Of a stretch of DNA of 41,507 nt, positions 1-7,986 are shown one piece after another. The notes under the pieces are model-generated. The model was not told the origin of the DNA and made no database searches. It was given only the letters and a program-made list of their open reading frames with translations. The stretch comes from an uncultured Flavobacteriales bacterium (lineage in GTDB: Bacteria; Bacteroidota; Bacteroidia; Flavobacteriales_G; NORP312). The stretch spans positions 1 to 41,507 of the forward strand of contig CAJQPE010000045.1 of assembly GCA_905480125.1 (NCBI GenBank), given 5' to 3'. The translations under genes and the position numbers were made by a program. The stretch's first letter is position 1. Each line of letters opens with the position of its first letter.

Positions 1-327
1 TTACTTGATTTTTGGGCTTCTTGGTGCGGACCATGCCGAATGGTAACCCCAAACCTTGCAATACTCCACGAAAAATATTCAGATAAACTAACCATAGTTA
101 CCGTTGCACTTGAAAAAAGTGGTGACGCTTGGAAACATGCAGCACAGCAGGATGGCTTTACTTGGAAACATCAAATAGTTGAAGTTAATCAGTTTGTGAT
201 GCTTAATACCATTGCTCAAAACTATGGAGTATCAGACATTCCAGCTAAGTTTTTAATTTCTCCTGAAGGTAAACTACTCCCCAACATGACGTTCAAAGAA
301 ATAGATGAATTCTTGATGAACAAGTAA
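1..327 (+). CDS. Thioredoxin-like (TlpA/AhpC family) protein, 3' part only
   Basis: The reading frame is open from the first base of the window, so the 5' end lies outside. The visible 108 residues begin LLDFWASWCGPC, the redox CxxC active site of thioredoxin-fold proteins, with the two cysteines at visible residues 9 and 12. A likely cis-proline follows in VSDIPAKFLI near the C-terminus. Proteins of this type are usually periplasmic thiol-disulfide reductases in Bacteroidota, but the signal peptide region is missing, so location is inferred. An ATG at 40 lies downstream of the CxxC and is not the true start. The protein ends 51 bases before the next gene. Confidence 0.85.
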   Translation, partial: LLDFWASWCGPCRMVTPNLAILHEKYSDKLTIVTVALEKSGDAWKHAAQQDGFTWKHQIVEVNQFVMLNTIAQNYGVSDIPAKFLISPEGKLLPNMTFKEIDEFLMNK

Positions 328-378
328 GAACAGGTCAATTCAGGTTTTGTTCAGTCTCGAATTACCTACCTCTACTTT

Positions 379-1818
379 GTGAAGAATGCAATCGCCTTAT
401 TTTTTATTCTGATTAGTCAAGTTTTGATAGCTCAGAATTATCGATGTGTCAATTCAGGCAGAGATTATTTATTTCAATCAAATCTTGACGAACATATGTT
501 AGGGCTGCATATTGACTCAATAACAATTAACAATGGAGATAGTATATTTAAAAATTATTTACAACTTCAAAATCCAGATCTCTGGTCTTCTAATTGTACA
601 AGAATAACAGATTCAACTTGGGTAGGTGTAAAAGTTATTGTCAACTCATTAGATAACTACTTTATCAATAAACTTGGAGACACCGTCCTTATTAAGCCCA
701 ATGAACAGGTGAACAATTCCTGGACTATGTTCCGTAATGATTCCGTTGTAATTGAGGCAACGATCGATTCTATTTCCACGAAAGATATCCTTGGCAATAG
801 CTCAAACATCAAATATATTTCGATGAATTTCATGGACACAAACGGAACATTTATTAATCATGATCTTCAAGGGCAACAATTAATGCTATCTGAAGATTTC
901 GGGTTAATAGAGACGTATTCTTTTTTCAATTTTCCTGCTGATACTGAAAGGTTCTCTTTGGTTTTAAAAGAAAAATTTAATGCTCAAACAATTTTTGACT
1001 TCAATATTGGTGACGTATTTCATACTAGAAACATAACATACCTTCCAGATTGGGGAACATATACTCATGACCAGTTGTATGAAATAAAAACTGTGACAAA
1101 CAAAGCTGTTAGTAATAACGGAGATACTATTATATACGGCTATGATGCAAAATTATTCCTTAGAGAATATTACTCAACTCCTGATACCGTTATCTCTGAT
1201 ACAACAATTTATATTGGCTATAAAGAAGAGGTAATAATTTTATCGGAACGCCCTAGGTTAGAATTATTTGCAAATCAGATTACAGGAGAATAATACAGCG
1301 GATCACGTGCCCAATTCGCATTTAATTCAACATTTAATTCATATCAAAAATCACTAGATGGATATGGAACATTTGACACCAGCTCTAACTGTGTTGCGCC
1401 TTATATTGATTGTGGATATGATCCTGATTCATATGCAATTGGCCTTGGAAAAACTTATCAGTGGTTTTGTAACATGTGCTTGAGTTGTAATCAATATTAT
1501 GAATTAGTCTATGCTAAAAAGGGAAACATTGAATATGGAACTCCATTAAGTTGGTCTCAAATAACATCACTTGGTGAAGAATCACAGGTATCAAACCTTA
1601 ACGTCTTCCCCAATCCTTTTTCAGATAAAATCGAAATTCAATTACCCTCCAACGCTGATTATTTTATTCAATTGTTGAACTCGATTGGTCAGATAATATA
1701 TTCTGAGAAATTGAATGGCTCACGAACTTCTATTAACACCGAACAACTTCCTTCCGGAGCGTATTTCTTAAGAATCAACTCGGATCAAACTATGGAAACA
1801 GTTCAGTTGATTAAGTAA
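379..1818 (+). pseudogene. Secreted T9SS cargo protein interrupted by one in-frame stop
   Basis: A GTG start at 379 opens a signal peptide (hydrophobic core, predicted cut LIA|QNYR), and the frame runs to TAA at 1291-1293. The same frame is then open without another stop from 1294 to TAA at 1816-1818. The second half ends in a type A T9SS sorting domain (starting near NLNVFPNPFSDKIEI, ending VQLIK). The N-terminal half therefore has the export signal but no sorting domain, and the C-terminal half has the sorting domain but no export signal. The 180 bases after the stop contain no ATG in frame, which argues against two genes. The simplest reading is one gene of about 478 codons with a nonsense mutation. 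A sequencing error or stop readthrough are alternatives. The function of the ectodomain is not recognised. Confidence 0.8.
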
Positions 1819-1859
1819 ACGGCACAATCTTTGGAAAGTTGTTTAGTTAAATTAATGTT

Positions 1860-2663
1860 ATGAACCGTATTGTCCCATTTCTTCTTGCTCTTTTATGTCT
1901 AGCAGCAACTGTTCCATTCATAGCTCCAACCGAAATTGTTGTTGAAGAAACATTAATCTATAAATCGCTATCACCTGCAACTAAGGCTCCATTTAAAAAG
2001 GGAGAAAAACTAAAATACAAACTAGCTTACGGTATTTTAGGAGGAGGTTCGGCCACTATCGAAATTAGGGACGAAGTGAAACATTTAAACGAGAAAGAAC
2101 TATTACATATTGTAGGCACTGGTAAAAGTTCATCTTTCTGGGATGCTTTCTACAAAGTACGAGATCGTTACGAAACATATGTTGAAGAAGAAACATTTCA
2201 CCCTCGTTTATTCCTAAGAAACGTTGACGAAGGCGGTTATCAATTTACCCAGGACTATAAATTTTATCCAGACAAAAAAATTGTTAAAACACAAGACAAA
2301 AAGGAATTTGACGTACCCACCAACGTACAAGATATGATGTCTTCCTTTTTCTATGCGAGAACGTTCGATTTCACGAATATTAAGCAAGGAGACATTGTTA
2401 CTGTTCAATCTTTTGTTGATGACGAAATATTTCCGCTAAGCATAAAGTTCTTAGGTACGGATGAAGTAAAAGTGAAAGGAGGAAATTTCAACTGCATGAA
2501 ATTCGCGCCTCTTGTGCAACAAGGTAGAATCTTTAAGACAGAAGAAGATCTTACTGTCTGGATTAGCAACGATGCTAACAAAATACCTGTAAAAGCAGAA
2601 GCAAAAATTCTAATTGGTTCTGTAACAATGGAGTTGACTAACGCTGAAGGGCTTGCTAATTGA
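1860..2663 (+). CDS. DUF3108 domain-containing protein
   Basis: This 267-residue protein has a hydrophobic N-terminus (residues 4-22) that is either a signal peptide or an anchor, then a beta-rich body beginning APFKKGEKLKYKLAYGILGGG, typical of the DUF3108 family found in the envelope of Bacteroidota and Proteobacteria. The biochemical role of the family is not established. The ATG at 1860 directly precedes the signal-like segment, so the start is secure. In related genomes, as I recall, it is found next to tryptophan dioxygenase and an M23 peptidase. Here that arrangement is broken by the patch at 2664-4128. The stop TGA overlaps a possible TTG codon of the remnant that follows. Confidence 0.85.
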   Translation: MNRIVPFLLALLCLAATVPFIAPTEIVVEETLIYKSLSPATKAPFKKGEKLKYKLAYGILGGGSATIEIRDEVKHLNEKELLHIVGTGKSSSFWDAFYKVRDRYETYVEEETFHPRLFLRNVDEGGYQFTQDYKFYPDKKIVKTQDKKEFDVPTNVQDMMSSFFYARTFDFTNIKQGDIVTVQSFVDDEIFPLSIKFLGTDEVKVKGGNFNCMKFAPLVQQGRIFKTEEDLTVWISNDANKIPVKAEAKILIGSVTMELTNAEGLAN

Positions 2664-2949
2664 TACCGCTAGCTAATAGCAACAGAAATTGTATTACTAA
2701 AAATTGCAAATCCAAATTTAATTCTGAAGCTATTAGTTTAAAAGCTAGTTCCATCGATTGGAATTCTGTTCAGGCAAAATTTTCAAAAAAAGTTTCTTTT
2801 AGAAAAAGTAAAAATTCATTAGTTAATATAATGTCTGACTTTTTTTGGCTAATATCGAAGCGTTTATTAATTTAGATAAAATTAAGGCTATTGATGTGAA
2901 TTATCAACAATTTACTGCAGTTGCTATTTATTCAAGGAGAAAGAAATGA
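2660..2949 (+). pseudogene. Decayed gene remnant with a frameshift at a T7 run
   Basis: No intact gene is recognised here. One frame is open from 2660 to TAG at 2873-2875. If the frame is changed at the run of seven T near 2840, reading continues as LANIEAFINLDKIKAIDVNY... and ends AIYSRRKK with TGA at 2947-2949. That stop overlaps the ATG of the acetyltransferase (ATGA), the usual stop/start coupling between neighbouring operon genes. The tail looks like a real protein C-terminus, of the kind seen in methyl- or glycosyltransferases of glycan loci, but the family is not identified. The whole may be the last part of a lost polysaccharide-locus gene. Chance open frames remain possible in such AT-rich DNA. 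Confidence 0.4.
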
Positions 2950-3464
2950 AAAAAGCATATAAAAATTTTGTTAAAAGTGATGCTAAATTATTAGTCCTAG
3001 ATAGAGATGAGTCTTTTGATGCTGTTTCTACATGGAAGAAAGTTAAAAACCCTTTTGTTGCCCCATTTAGATTTATTATTTTAGAGATATCTAAGTTGAG
3101 CTTTTCAATGAAATTTACTAGCTTTTTATTTAGAAATTTTATGGGAATGAAGGTTGGTAAAAATGTGGGGTTTAGTCCTATTGATATTGATCCTTTGTGT
3201 TCTGAGTTAATCACTATTGGAGATAATTGCGTTTTTGGTTGGAAATCAAAAATTTTGTGCCATGAGTTTACCCAAAAGAAAGCTAGGTTTGGAAAAGTTA
3301 ATATAGGAAATAATGTCTTGGTTGGTGCATGCAGTGTAATTCGTTCCGGAGTCTCTATTGGCAATAACTCTAGCGTTGGAATTTATAGTTTTGTAAATAA
3401 AGACATTCCTGCAAATGAAATGTGGGGAGGAGTTCCGGCAAAGAAAATTCGAATGATAGACTAG
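2946..3464 (+). CDS. Hexapeptide-repeat (left-handed beta-helix) acyltransferase
   Basis: This 172-residue protein carries imperfect hexapeptide repeats (IGDNCVFGWKSKI, VNIGNNVLVGACSVI, VSIGNNSSVGIYSFV) over residues 90-151, then the family end motif WGGVPAKKI at 160-168. Such enzymes move acetyl groups from acetyl-CoA to sugars or antibiotics, and they are common in surface-glycan loci. H106 in ILCHEF is the likely catalytic histidine. The N-terminal 65 residues are longer than in minimal family members. The ATG overlaps the stop of the upstream remnant, and an AGGAGA stretch lies at 2935-2940, unusual for this genome. The gene stands alone without glycan neighbours, so it looks like a leftover of a lost or partly transferred locus. 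The substrate is unknown. Confidence 0.8.
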   Translation: MKKAYKNFVKSDAKLLVLDRDESFDAVSTWKKVKNPFVAPFRFIILEISKLSFSMKFTSFLFRNFMGMKVGKNVGFSPIDIDPLCSELITIGDNCVFGWKSKILCHEFTQKKARFGKVNIGNNVLVGACSVIRSGVSIGNNSSVGIYSFVNKDIPANEMWGGVPAKKIRMID

Positions 3465-3652
3465 TAAGAATACAACATATTGTTTTTATATCCTTTCACA
3501 AACTTAAATTTTCTTTATGAAGAGGATAATTTAGTAGTCTTTTTATTGATACCTCTACTTCTAGCAATTCACAATTATCGATGAATTAACTTTATAAGAG
3601 ATGACTTTTTTCAATCAAAAATTGATAGACATTTTGTTCTCTAAATATCGAG

Positions 3653-3965
3653 TTAATTACCTACGAAGAGCTTGATACCTCCATTTAACATTAAATATCT
3701 ATTTGGAGTGAATCTTTCTACAGGTGTAGCATTTAATTGAATTTCTCCCATAATATTTAAACTAAATTTTGGTATCTATAACAATTGCCGTATCCCGCTG
3801 TGGATAAAGAATTATAATGCCAATGTTTGTAATTGTAACTATTTTGCAACGAATCTCCTTATTCGGCTTAACAACAACTAAATCGGGGAAGGACACCGCT
3901 TCTTTTGTATAGCTCTTAAATGATGACAAGAAACAAAGCGAAATCAAAAGGATAAATACGCGCAC
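3653..3965 (-). pseudogene. Remnant of a small-signal-peptide envelope protein
   Basis: On the minus strand a GTG at 3965 starts a signal-peptide-like segment (MRVFILLISLCFLSSFKS), then a stretch DLVVVKPNKEIRCKIVTIT resembling the N-terminal region found in many Bacteroidota outer-membrane proteins. This frame stops at 3762. A different frame that opens just before the stop continues through NIMGEIQLNATPVERFTP and ends NRYLMLNGGIKLFVGN with TAA at 3653-3655, which looks like the last strands of a beta-barrel. The two pieces together are only about 105 codons, so besides the frameshift there may be an internal deletion. A short functional 67-residue protein (3762-3965) is the alternative reading. 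Confidence 0.45.
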
Positions 3966-4065
3966 AATGCAATAATAAAAATTAAATAAGCTAGCTATTA
4001 TTAGCAGATCAAATTCATCTCCAAATTAATAATCCTCCCTTTTCACACCATTCTGTTAACAAGAA

Positions 4066-4073
4066 TATATTTG
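4066..4073 (+). promoter_or_regulatory. -7 element upstream of tryptophan dioxygenase
   Basis: TATATTTG matches the Bacteroidota -7 consensus TAnnTTTG and lies 55 bases before the ATG at 4129. No convincing TTG element is seen 17-23 bases upstream, so the call is weak. Confidence 0.35.
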
Positions 4074-4128
4074 TTTCAACCTACCTTGTCGTCATTTCGT
4101 TTTCTTTGTTAACACTGAAAAGTAAGCT

Positions 4129-5136
4129 ATGAAATTAGATAAAGGAATTAAGGAAAGAATTGAAAAATTACAAGACAAATACGCAACCATGGGCCAAGAC
4201 ATGGAGTCTTACCTTGATGGCTTATTGTATAGTGACCCACTAAATTATTGGGACTATATTCATACTGATACCCTACTAAGTTTACAAACTCCCCGTACCG
4301 ATTTTCCTGATGAACAAATTTTTATCATGTACCATCAAATCACAGAGCTCTATTTTAGACTTTCTTTACTTGAAATGGAGCAGATCGGTGACAACGGGAA
4401 AATTGTACTCGATAATGGAGAATTTAAAGGGTGGAATGAAAAACTGGATGTCAAATTTTTTATCGATCGACTAAACCGTATCAATAGATATTTTGAATCA
4501 TTGACTCAATCATTTGAGATTATGGTTCAAGGAATGGAAAAAAGACAATTTCTTAAATTCAGAATGGCTTTACTTCCTGCCAGTGGATTTCAATCAGCAC
4601 AATACCGAATGTTAGAGATCTGTGCCACAAGCTTCAACAATATCGTTGATAAGAATCATAGAGATAAATTTTCTGGCGCGATAACCGATTCATCGATTGA
4701 AGAAATGTTTAATTATTCTTATTGGAAGCAAGGTGCTGCGGAAACTAAAACTGGACAAAAAACATTAACATTAAAACAATTTGAAAAGAAATATTCTAAA
4801 CAATTAGTAGCGTTAGCTAAAAAGTACAGAACAAAAAATTTATATGTTAAATTTCATCAACTTTCTGATGAAGACCAGAATAACGAAGAATTAAAAAACC
4901 AACTGCGCCAATTAGACGTTAATATTAATATCAATTGGCCTTTGTCTCATTACAAATCTGCAGTTCGTTATCTACAAAACACTGAAGATGACGCTGCGGC
5001 TACTGGTGGAACAAATTGGCAAAAGTACTTACCTCCTAGATTTCAACAACGAATTTTCTATCCAGAATTATGGTCTGAAACAGAAATCGAAAACTGGGGA
5101 AAAGCTTGGGTTGATTCTGTGATTGAAAAAAAATAA
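4129..5136 (+). CDS. kynA: Tryptophan 2,3-dioxygenase family protein
   Basis: This cytoplasmic heme enzyme opens the indole ring of L-tryptophan with O2 to give N-formylkynurenine, the first step of the kynurenine route. Landmarks match the family: H69 in MYHQITELYF (active-site base position), R160 in SGFQSAQYRMLEI (substrate carboxylate), H274 in WPLSHYKSAVRYL (aligns with the proximal heme histidine of WRYNH in human TDO) and T292 in TGGTNWQKYL (substrate contact). At 335 residues it is longer than proteobacterial enzymes and carries an insertion around 180-260. The M23 gene starts on the next base after its stop, so the two are probably co-transcribed. No other kynurenine gene is in the window, so the fate of the product is not shown here. 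Confidence 0.9.
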   Translation: MKLDKGIKERIEKLQDKYATMGQDMESYLDGLLYSDPLNYWDYIHTDTLLSLQTPRTDFPDEQIFIMYHQITELYFRLSLLEMEQIGDNGKIVLDNGEFKGWNEKLDVKFFIDRLNRINRYFESLTQSFEIMVQGMEKRQFLKFRMALLPASGFQSAQYRMLEICATSFNNIVDKNHRDKFSGAITDSSIEEMFNYSYWKQGAAETKTGQKTLTLKQFEKKYSKQLVALAKKYRTKNLYVKFHQLSDEDQNNEELKNQLRQLDVNININWPLSHYKSAVRYLQNTEDDAAATGGTNWQKYLPPRFQQRIFYPELWSETEIENWGKAWVDSVIEKK

Positions 5137-6396
5137 ATGGCTACAAGAATTAAACACATAGGAATTACCGCTCTGCTGCTTCTGGTTTTAGGATTGTCCG
5201 TTTCCTCACTTTTTAGTTTCGAAAGCGATATCCAAGGCGAAGTCGTTGAAAATGTTCCTGAAATTATTGAACCAGTTTATGAATTCGGTTTATGCATCGA
5301 TTCTTTTAAAGTCATAAAAGCAGAAATCAAACCCAATCAATTTTTAGCCGACATTTTACTGAAATACCACATACCTTATTCTACAATCGACAAGCTAGTG
5401 AGAGAAACAAAAAAAGTTTTCGATGTTCGAAAAATAAGATCAGGTAATAATTATCAAGTTTTTTGTTCCAGCGACTCACTTGAAAAAGCAAAATACTTTG
5501 TGTATCAGCCTAATCTAGTAGATTACATTGTTTTTGAAATTGGAGATTCTACCGTTTCCGCATATAAAGGATTTAAAGAAGTTACCCTCCGTGAGAAAAC
5601 TACTTTCGGCACAATCAATTCATCACTTTATCAAACACTATCTGACGCTAACATAAGTCCCAAACTAGCCGTAGAATTATCCAATATTTATGCCTGGACA
5701 GTTGATTTTTATCGTATCCAAAAAGGCGATAGATTTAAAGTCGTTTATGAAGAAAGGGTGATTGATGGCAAAGCAATAGGAATTGGAAAGATTACAGCTG
5801 CTATTTTCACCCACTGGGGAGAAGACTATTATGCTTATCGTTTTGACCAAAACGGACAAGAAGATTATTTCGATGAAAACGGAAACAGCCTTAGAAAGGC
5901 CTTTTTGAAAGCGCCACTGAAGTTTAGCCGAATTAGCTCGGGATATACGCTAAAAAGATATCATCCTGTTCAGAAACGAAACAAACCCCATTATGGAACT
6001 GATTATGCAGCGCCAAAAGGAACTCCAATAATGGCTGTTGGCGATGGTATTATTATTGCTTCAAGTTACAGCAAATACAACGGTAATTTTGTAAAAGTGA
6101 AACACAACAGCACTTTTATGACCCAATACCTACATATGAGTAAACGTAATTGTAAAGTAGGCAATCGAGTTAGGCAAGGAGACATAATCGGTTATGTTGG
6201 AAGTACAGGGTTAGCAACTGGACCCCATGTTTGCTTTCGATTCTGGAAAAATGGGAAACAGGTAAATCATCTCAAAGAAAAATTCCCGCCTTCGTTACCT
6301 ATTGAAAAAACACACAAGGCCGAGTATGAGAAACAAAAAGGTAAACTAAAAAACAAGCTTGATACTATTGACAACAACGAAACTAGTATCTCTTAA
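5137..6396 (+). CDS. M23 (LytM-type) peptidoglycan endopeptidase, membrane anchored
   Basis: This 419-residue protein has one N-terminal membrane segment (residues 8-28), an OapA-like/M23 N-terminal region and a C-terminal LytM domain. Zinc and catalytic landmarks are H285 and D289 in HYGTDYAAP, H333 in YLHMS, and H364 in TGPHVCFRFW. The second histidine of the usual HxH motif is replaced by C366. Enzymes of this family cut peptide cross-links in the periplasm, and some members without all ligands act only as activators of amidases. The region after the domain (380-419) is Lys/Glu rich. The gene abuts tryptophan dioxygenase and its stop overlaps, tail to tail, the stop of the lipoprotein gene on the other strand. 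Confidence 0.88.
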   Translation: MATRIKHIGITALLLLVLGLSVSSLFSFESDIQGEVVENVPEIIEPVYEFGLCIDSFKVIKAEIKPNQFLADILLKYHIPYSTIDKLVRETKKVFDVRKIRSGNNYQVFCSSDSLEKAKYFVYQPNLVDYIVFEIGDSTVSAYKGFKEVTLREKTTFGTINSSLYQTLSDANISPKLAVELSNIYAWTVDFYRIQKGDRFKVVYEERVIDGKAIGIGKITAAIFTHWGEDYYAYRFDQNGQEDYFDENGNSLRKAFLKAPLKFSRISSGYTLKRYHPVQKRNKPHYGTDYAAPKGTPIMAVGDGIIIASSYSKYNGNFVKVKHNSTFMTQYLHMSKRNCKVGNRVRQGDIIGYVGSTGLATGPHVCFRFWKNGKQVNHLKEKFPPSLPIEKTHKAEYEKQKGKLKNKLDTIDNNETSIS

Positions 6397-6926
6397 AGCT
6401 TCATACCTTTAACAACTCGTTCATCTCTGCGGACCTTGTTTAAGCGCTTCATTTTAAAAGTTAACGAAACATATTCGCTTGTCCCCGAAAGTGAATATTT
6501 CTTACCAGCGTATGTTACATACTTCTTTCCTCCTTTTTCACCTTCAGGAATTAGTTGATAAGGCCCTTTTCTGTTTCTAGGATCTCCAAATACTAAATAC
6601 TTGCCTTCCCCTGGTTCGAAGCGAACCATCATCGTATTTTCTGTTTTCGCACCCACAACAATTCCAGGCGTTCCTGCTGGGATTATTACTTGATCTGAAG
6701 AACTCCCAGAAGTAATTACCAGCTCCCCATCATCTGTATCCTTATCGGATTCATCTTTTTGGTTTCGCTGTAATACAATGTCTGCCGAAGTATAAAATTG
6801 TAACTTCTTCATCTCCTCTTCAGTCAGTTGATTTTGCTCTTTTACTGCTTGGGTAAATTGAATTTTAGGCGAACAAGAAGCAAAAAAGACTATTAAAACT
6901 ATTAAGGACAATGTAATTCTATTCAT
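6393..6926 (-). CDS. Hypothetical lipoprotein
   Basis: The protein has 177 residues and a clear lipobox (FFASC, C18), so it is likely an envelope lipoprotein. After an acidic, low-complexity stretch around residues 52-75 (rich in Asp, Ser and Lys) comes a beta-rich part with PAGTPGIVVGAKTENTMMVRF, which reads like a small barrel or SH3-like fold, ending in a basic tail. No family is recognised. It lies downstream of and in the same direction as the LuxE-like gene with a 52-base gap that contains its own candidate -7 element, so it may be transcribed both ways. Confidence 0.8.
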   Translation of the reverse strand: MNRITLSLIVLIVFFASCSPKIQFTQAVKEQNQLTEEEMKKLQFYTSADIVLQRNQKDESDKDTDDGELVITSGSSSDQVIIPAGTPGIVVGAKTENTMMVRFEPGEGKYLVFGDPRNRKGPYQLIPEGEKGGKKYVTYAGKKYSLSGTSEYVSLTFKMKRLNKVRRDERVVKGMKL

Positions 6927-6964
6927 AACTACTTTTTTAATTATAAAAACATCAAAATTTATAC

Positions 6965-6972
6965 CAAAAGTA
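6965..6972 (-). promoter_or_regulatory. -7 element for the minus-strand lipoprotein gene
   Basis: Read on the minus strand this is TACTTTTG, an exact TAnnTTTG match 39 bases before the ATG at 6926. There is no good TTG at the expected distance. It lies in the 52-base gap after the LuxE-like gene. Confidence 0.4.
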
Positions 6973-6978
6973 AGGAAT

Positions 6979-7959
6979 TTAGAATACCATTAAATTACAT
7001 CCTCTTACATCACCAATATCGAACCGACCAATCACCTCAAACGAACCATTCTGAGCAGTTTTTCCTAAGTCCTGGGTCGCAACAAAAGAACAAGAATATA
7101 TATTCGCAAGGTCAATTACGTTGATTCCTCCAGCTCTTCCATTAGGCAAAAATTCAAACGGATCGTTTGTGTCTCTAATTTGAACCTTCATCCATGGCGG
7201 ACAATTGAAAATTCCATTGCCTTTAGAATAGGCTTGAGAAAGCAATTCTGTCATTCCATATTCAGAATGAATTTCTGACACACCAAGGCTATTGGATAAA
7301 ACCCAATGTAATTCCGACCGAACCATTTCTTTTCTTCGACCCTTCATTCCACCTGTTTCTATAACATTGGTATACCTGAGCTTGAGATTTTTCTTTTCTG
7401 CTAAATCTAGTAATGCATAGGAAACACCTAAAAGTAAAGTTGGTTGTTTCCTTTGTTCTAATTCTTCAAGAACTGAAATTAACGCATCAATATCGCTTAA
7501 ATAAAACCCACTTTCTTCAAATTTACTTCTCTTAATTAACGAATCAACCATATATACCAAAGATGAACTTCCCTGTTCTAAATAGTTAGGTAACAACGCT
7601 AATACGACTTTATTTTTGATGTCAGGATAGGCTAACTGAATTCCATTCAGGAAACTACTTTCATAAATTATTTTGTCTTTAACATGATGTGTGCTATTAG
7701 CACCTGAAGTGCCACTGCTATTGAACTCTAGATCAAATACATAACCGCCACATGTAACTTTCTGAGTTTTAAAAAACTCAATTGGCAAGAATGGAATTTC
7801 AGAATAATCTAACGGGGTATTTCTACCAAATCCATCAACATATTTTCTGTAAACCAAGTTATTCTGATACTGAAATTGAAATATTTCAAGCGCTACTTCG
7901 TTAAATCTTTCTTCAGATTTAATTTTGAATGGGTTATATGTATCAATATCAAAATTCAA
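6979..7959 (-). CDS. LuxE-like acyl-protein synthetase / adenylating enzyme
   Basis: This 326-residue protein resembles the LuxE/acyl-protein synthetase branch of the adenylate-forming (ANL) superfamily. Visible core motifs are FNSSGTSG (phosphate loop), ETGGMKG, SEYGMTELLSQAY (nucleotide and acyl pocket), TQDLG and GRFDIGDVRGCN near the end. The usual C-terminal lid domain of ANL enzymes is absent; the chain ends directly after the GRxD-type motif. It probably activates a carboxylic acid with ATP, but the acid and acceptor are unknown, and no luciferase or reductase genes (luxA, B or C) are nearby. The start is a TTG at 7959, the only plausible one that keeps the N-terminus. A promoter match lies inside the divergent gene. 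Confidence 0.75.
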   Translation of the reverse strand: MNFDIDTYNPFKIKSEERFNEVALEIFQFQYQNNLVYRKYVDGFGRNTPLDYSEIPFLPIEFFKTQKVTCGGYVFDLEFNSSGTSGANSTHHVKDKIIYESSFLNGIQLAYPDIKNKVVLALLPNYLEQGSSSLVYMVDSLIKRSKFEESGFYLSDIDALISVLEELEQRKQPTLLLGVSYALLDLAEKKNLKLRYTNVIETGGMKGRRKEMVRSELHWVLSNSLGVSEIHSEYGMTELLSQAYSKGNGIFNCPPWMKVQIRDTNDPFEFLPNGRAGGINVIDLANIYSCSFVATQDLGKTAQNGSFEVIGRFDIGDVRGCNLMVF

Positions 7960-7974
7960 TTGATCTTTATTTCT

Positions 7975-7982
7975 TAAATTTG
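7975..7982 (+). promoter_or_regulatory. -7 element next to the start of the divergent lipoprotein gene
   Basis: TAAATTTG is an exact TAnnTTTG match ending only four bases before the ATG at 7987, which would give a leaderless or nearly leaderless mRNA. A correctly spaced TTG is not seen, so this is a moderate call. Confidence 0.4.
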
Positions 7983-7986
7983 TTTA

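Noticed and set aside
2924-3364. 146-codon minus-strand open frame opposite the acetyltransferase
   Set aside because: It is antisense to a protein with clear hexapeptide motifs, has no recognisable domain and looks like a mirror of AT-rich repeats.
4993-5028. Loss of the heme-ligating histidine in tryptophan dioxygenase
   Set aside because: An initial alignment suggested a missing ligand, but aligning on the Thr of TGG places H274 (WPLSH) at the ligand position, so the site is intact.
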